Assembly: GCA_024279575.1 (NCBI GenBank)
Contig: JAJRRJ010000046.1
Coordinates: 1 to 8,098 of the forward strand
DNA: 8,098 nt
Source: Alphaproteobacteria bacterium
GTDB lineage: Bacteria > Pseudomonadota > Alphaproteobacteria > Rhizobiales > Devosiaceae
Direction: 5' to 3'
In this document: positions 5,708-8,098 of the stretch, in pieces
How positions within the stretch are numbered: the first letter of the stretch is position 1
Layout of the letters: each line of letters begins with the position of its first letter
Program-made: the position numbers and the translations under genes
Notes under the pieces: generated by a model
The model's input: only the letters and a program-made list of their open reading frames with translations
What the model was told of the DNA's origin: nothing
Database searches by the model: none

Positions 5708-6670
5708 ATGGACGGTCTGAGTGTCACATTAATTGGCGTGGGTATTTTATTCATACTGGTGTTGTTTGCCGGTGCAAAAATGGTGCCGCAGGGGTTTAAC
5801 TTCACTATTGAGCGGTTTGGAAAATATACGCGCACGCTTGAGCCGGGCCTTAGTCTGATTGTGCCGTTTATTGATAGAATCGGGCAGAAGATGAATATGA
5901 TGGAGCAGGTTTTGGACGTGCCCCATCAGGAAGTTATCACCAAGGATAATGCTACCGTGACGGCCAACGGGGTGACTTTTTATCAGGTTACCGATGCGCC
6001 TTCTGCAGCCTATGAAGTGGCGCGGCTTGAACATGCAATTCTGAACCTGACCATGACCAATATACGTACGGTGATGGGGTCAATGGATTTGGATGAATTG
6101 CTTTCAAATCGTGATGAAATCAACACGCGTTTATTGCGGGTTGTTGATGAGGCTGTTTCTCCTTGGGGCGTCAAAATTTCACGAATTGAAATTAAAGATA
6201 TCGATCCGCCAAAGGATCTGATTGAAGCGATGGGTCGCCAGATGAAAGCGGAACGTGAAAAGCGTGCAACTATTCTTGAGTCTGAGGGGGCGCGTCAGGC
6301 AGCAATTTTGACGGCAGAGGGGTTGAAGCTGTCTCAGGTTCTTGAAGCTGAGGGGCGGCGCGAAGCTGCGTTTCGTGATGCGGAGGCGCGTGAACGGCAG
6401 GCTCAGGCTGAGGCGCAGGCGACAACGATGGTGTCTGAAGCTATTGCAGCTGGTGATGTGCAGGCGATCAATTATTTTGTGGCCAATAACTATATTTCAG
6501 CGCTTGAAAGCATTGCAAAATCACCAAATCAAAAGGTACTTATGATGCCGCTTGAAGCTGCCAGTGTAATTGGTGCCATAGGTGGCGTTGCCGAAATTGC
6601 CAGGGAAGCATTTGGGGGAGAAAAGCCTAAAAGTTCTTCAAAGGGGCGTCCTCCCAGTTCTGGTCGGTAG
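5708..6670 (+). CDS. qmcA: SPFH/Band 7 (stomatin/prohibitin-type) membrane protein, QmcA-like
   Basis: This is a predicted inner-membrane scaffold protein that oligomerises into rings and organises membrane microdomains or proteases. The 320-aa protein has one N-terminal membrane segment (about 5-23). The SPFH domain follows, from VPQGFNFTIERFGKY (26-40) through EPGLSLIVPFIDRI (45-58) to VKISRIEIKDIDPP (155-168). Residues 170-245 form a long Ala/Glu/Arg-rich coiled coil (AEGLKLSQVLEAEGRREAAF and similar). The tail is hydrophobic, then Lys/Ser/Pro-rich (305-320). Order and length match QmcA/YbbK-type stomatins. GGAGA (5696-5700) lies 7 nt before the ATG. The NfeD-family gene 71 nt downstream is the classic partner. 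The physiological role is not determined by sequence. Confidence 0.93.
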   Translation: MDGLSVTLIGVGILFILVLFAGAKMVPQGFNFTIERFGKYTRTLEPGLSLIVPFIDRIGQKMNMMEQVLDVPHQEVITKDNATVTANGVTFYQVTDAPSAAYEVARLEHAILNLTMTNIRTVMGSMDLDELLSNRDEINTRLLRVVDEAVSPWGVKISRIEIKDIDPPKDLIEAMGRQMKAEREKRATILESEGARQAAILTAEGLKLSQVLEAEGRREAAFRDAEARERQAQAEAQATTMVSEAIAAGDVQAINYFVANNYISALESIAKSPNQKVLMMPLEAASVIGAIGGVAEIAREAFGGEKPKSSSKGRPPSSGR

Positions 6671-6730
6671 AAGGCCCGATAGATTTTATTGATGCCGCTA
6701 TATTCTGATTTTAACGTTACAGACGATTGT

Positions 6731-6736
6731 GGAGAG
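6731..6736 (+). promoter_or_regulatory. Ribosome binding site fixing the NfeD-family start
   Basis: GGAGAG ends 5 nt before ATG 6742. It lies inside a frame that could also open at TTG 6727, so it favours the ATG, which gives a normal short N-terminus (MDLINLFGEY). Confidence 0.7.
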
Positions 6737-6741
6737 AAGCT

Positions 6742-7215
6742 ATGGATTTGATAAATCTGTTTGGTGAATATGTTCCCTGGTCCTGGATTGTGGGTGGGTT
6801 GGTTTTGCTTGCGATTGAACTGATTGCGCCGGGCGGGATTTTTGTCTGGCTTGGTGGTGCGGCGATCGTTACCGGATTGCTTACGCTTCTTGCACCCTTT
6901 GGTTTGCCAGTTCAATTCGCAATCTTTGGCATATTGTCTATCCTTGGTCTGGCGGGCTGGATTGCGATGCGACGACGTGCGCCCCCTGAAACAGACGCGC
7001 CTTTTTTGAACAAGAGGGTCGAGCGCTTTGTTGGTAAAGAAGGGTTTTTGAGCGAAGCTATTCGTGGCGAAAAAGGGCGGATGGAAATCGGTGAAAGCGT
7101 ATGGCGCGTTACCGGGCCTGAATTGCCAACCGGGCACCGGGTGCGCATCGTTGGCTATAAAGGCACTTTGTTGAGCGTGGAGTCAGCGGAAGAAAATCGC
7201 ACCGAAACGGCCTAG
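6742..7215 (+). CDS. NfeD-family membrane protein (short form)
   Basis: This is a predicted partner of the SPFH protein encoded just upstream. Short NfeD proteins place a soluble OB-fold domain against stomatin rings. The 157-aa product has membrane segments at about 13-28, 33-51 and 58-76, including the helix-breaking IAPGGIFVWLGGAAI segment (28-42). A positive RRR cluster follows (77-79). The C-terminal OB-fold (about 98-147) shows GRMEIGESVWRV (112-123), LPTGHRVRIVGYKG (128-141) and LLSVE (143-147). It lacks the ClpP-class serine protease domain of long NfeD proteins. The 71-nt gap from the SPFH stop shows no clear terminator or promoter, so co-transcription is likely. The gene converges on the MotB-type gene across a 20-nt gap with no good terminator. 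Confidence 0.88.
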   Translation: MDLINLFGEYVPWSWIVGGLVLLAIELIAPGGIFVWLGGAAIVTGLLTLLAPFGLPVQFAIFGILSILGLAGWIAMRRRAPPETDAPFLNKRVERFVGKEGFLSEAIRGEKGRMEIGESVWRVTGPELPTGHRVRIVGYKGTLLSVESAEENRTETA

Positions 7216-7235
7216 TTTCTCTTTGGCGCTTGCCC

Positions 7236-8087
7236 CTAAGGGCGAAGTTCAGGGGGAACCGGGGGGTCTTCGTTCATTATCAGGATAGAAACTCGCTGGT
7301 TTGCGTCCAGATAGGGGTTGTTTGGAAAAAACGGTTCCGCGTCTGCCTGTCCGACAACGGAGTGGACACGGTCCGAATTAAGGCCGAATTCTTCCAGAAT
7401 TGAACGTATTGAGTTGGCGCGGTCGCTAGAGAGTTCCCATTTTCCATAGCGTGGATTGGGATAAAGGGACCCGGCGGCGGTGTGGCCTGAAATACGGATC
7501 TGGTTTGGCAATTGCGCAAGAACCGGAGCAATGGCGGCGATTGCCTTCCGGGTGATTTCATAGGGGTATTTTGACCCCTCGGGGAACATGGAACGTCCTT
7601 CCTGATCAGCGATCAGAATATTGAGCCCCTCTTCTGTTTGCTGAACAATCAAGTTGTCTGAAACTGAGGTAATGTCTGGGAGTTCTCGCCACGCCTGACG
7701 TAGAGTGGCGGCTGCCAGTGAAAAACGGTTGGCCTGTTCCACTTCATTGGAGGGGATTTTGAAAGTGTTTGCGTTTGGGCCTTGCGCCTGACTTTCGTCA
7801 TTTCTTTCAGTGGCAAACTCTGTGTTTTCCTCTCGCTCAATGGGGGAAAGTCGTTTAACGAAATCACGTTCTGGATTGCCATCGCGTTCAACAACCCCGG
7901 CGCGCTGTTCCTCCTGGCGAATTCCGAAGGCGTCTTTTACCGAACCTGATACGATCTGTAGTTTTTCGGTGTCTTGAATGGAAAACGAAATCAGCAACAC
8001 AAAAAACACAACCAGAATTGACATCAGGTCGGCAAAAGTGAGCAGCCATTCAGGAAGGCCATCGGGACATTTGTGTTTGGTCGCCAT
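7236..8087 (-). CDS. motB: MotB/PomB-type stator protein with OmpA-like domain
   Basis: This is a predicted stator B-subunit: one transmembrane helix takes part in ion conduction and a periplasmic OmpA-like domain anchors it to peptidoglycan. In the 283-aa protein, KCPDGLPEWLLTFADLM (6-22) and the helix at about 15-36 carry Asp20, equivalent to the ion-binding Asp of MotB/PomB. VSGSVKDAFG (46-55) matches the plug region of PomB-type proteins. A charged linker (57-118) precedes the OmpA/MotB domain (about 150-272): ISGHTAAG (199-206), LSSDRANSI (219-227) and NQRVSI (263-268). The start is ATG 8087, 11 nt from the window edge. Those 11 nt read TGATTTAACCC on the - strand, with no ribosome site. 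They may hold the stop of an upstream motA-like gene. Flagellar use is likely but unproven. Confidence 0.85.
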   Translation of the reverse strand: MATKHKCPDGLPEWLLTFADLMSILVVFFVLLISFSIQDTEKLQIVSGSVKDAFGIRQEEQRAGVVERDGNPERDFVKRLSPIEREENTEFATERNDESQAQGPNANTFKIPSNEVEQANRFSLAAATLRQAWRELPDITSVSDNLIVQQTEEGLNILIADQEGRSMFPEGSKYPYEITRKAIAAIAPVLAQLPNQIRISGHTAAGSLYPNPRYGKWELSSDRANSIRSILEEFGLNSDRVHSVVGQADAEPFFPNNPYLDANQRVSILIMNEDPPVPPELRP

Positions 8088-8098
8088 GGGTTAAATCA

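Noticed and set aside
6529..7137. 202-codon open frame on the - strand opposite the SPFH and NfeD genes
   Set aside because: It crosses two well-supported genes in antisense, and its composition (Asn/Gln/Lys/Pro-rich, no domain) is typical of a shadow frame.
7228..7247. Possible shared terminator hairpin between the NfeD and MotB-type genes
   Set aside because: Only a 4-bp GCCC/GGGC stem with a bulged extension forms, there is no T-run on either strand, and it lies partly in coding sequence.

Overview
The window looks like ordinary chromosome from an alphaproteobacterium of moderate GC content. This is an inference from three things. There is a perfect CtrA-type box (TTAA-N7-TTAAC). The protein styles fit, including the MarR-type regulator and the DxY-type 5'-nucleotidase. 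The genes pack tightly into short operons. No mobile element, CRISPR array, tRNA or rRNA is visible.

Left part (1-3332, + strand). The last 13 codons of an unidentified gene are followed by a textbook intrinsic terminator (69-101). Then comes a tight four-gene unit: eda (KDPG aldolase), modA, modB and modC (the high-affinity molybdate ABC transporter). The eda-modA gap is 5 nt, modA-modB is short or translationally coupled, and modB-modC overlap by 8 nt. ModA captures molybdate in the periplasm, ModB forms the membrane channel, and ModC is the ATPase with a C-terminal molybdate-binding (MOP/TOBE) domain. Having a sugar-acid aldolase as the first gene is the odd part. The modB start is also odd: no ATG or GTG fits, and homology runs upstream of the only TTG.

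Middle (3327-5707). A MarR-family winged-helix regulator on the - strand is tail-to-tail with modC, and the two stop codons overlap by 6 bp. Its upstream region carries the CtrA-type box. A hairpin terminator (3833-3862) ends a - strand gene for an exported UshA/5'-nucleotidase-type metallophosphatase. The 300-bp divergent gap (5408-5707) holds likely promoters for both flanking genes and an 11-bp direct repeat with a 21-bp period.

Right part (5708-8098). A QmcA/stomatin-type SPFH membrane protein and a short NfeD-family protein form the usual membrane-scaffold pair on the + strand. Converging on them from the right is a - strand MotB/PomB-type stator subunit. Its MotA/PomA-type partner is expected just past the window edge.

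I see no wholly new system. The best leads are the eda-modABC linkage, the unusual modB initiation, the CtrA box in front of the MarR gene, and the A-tracts (one a dnaX-like A AAA AAG heptamer) inside that MarR gene.
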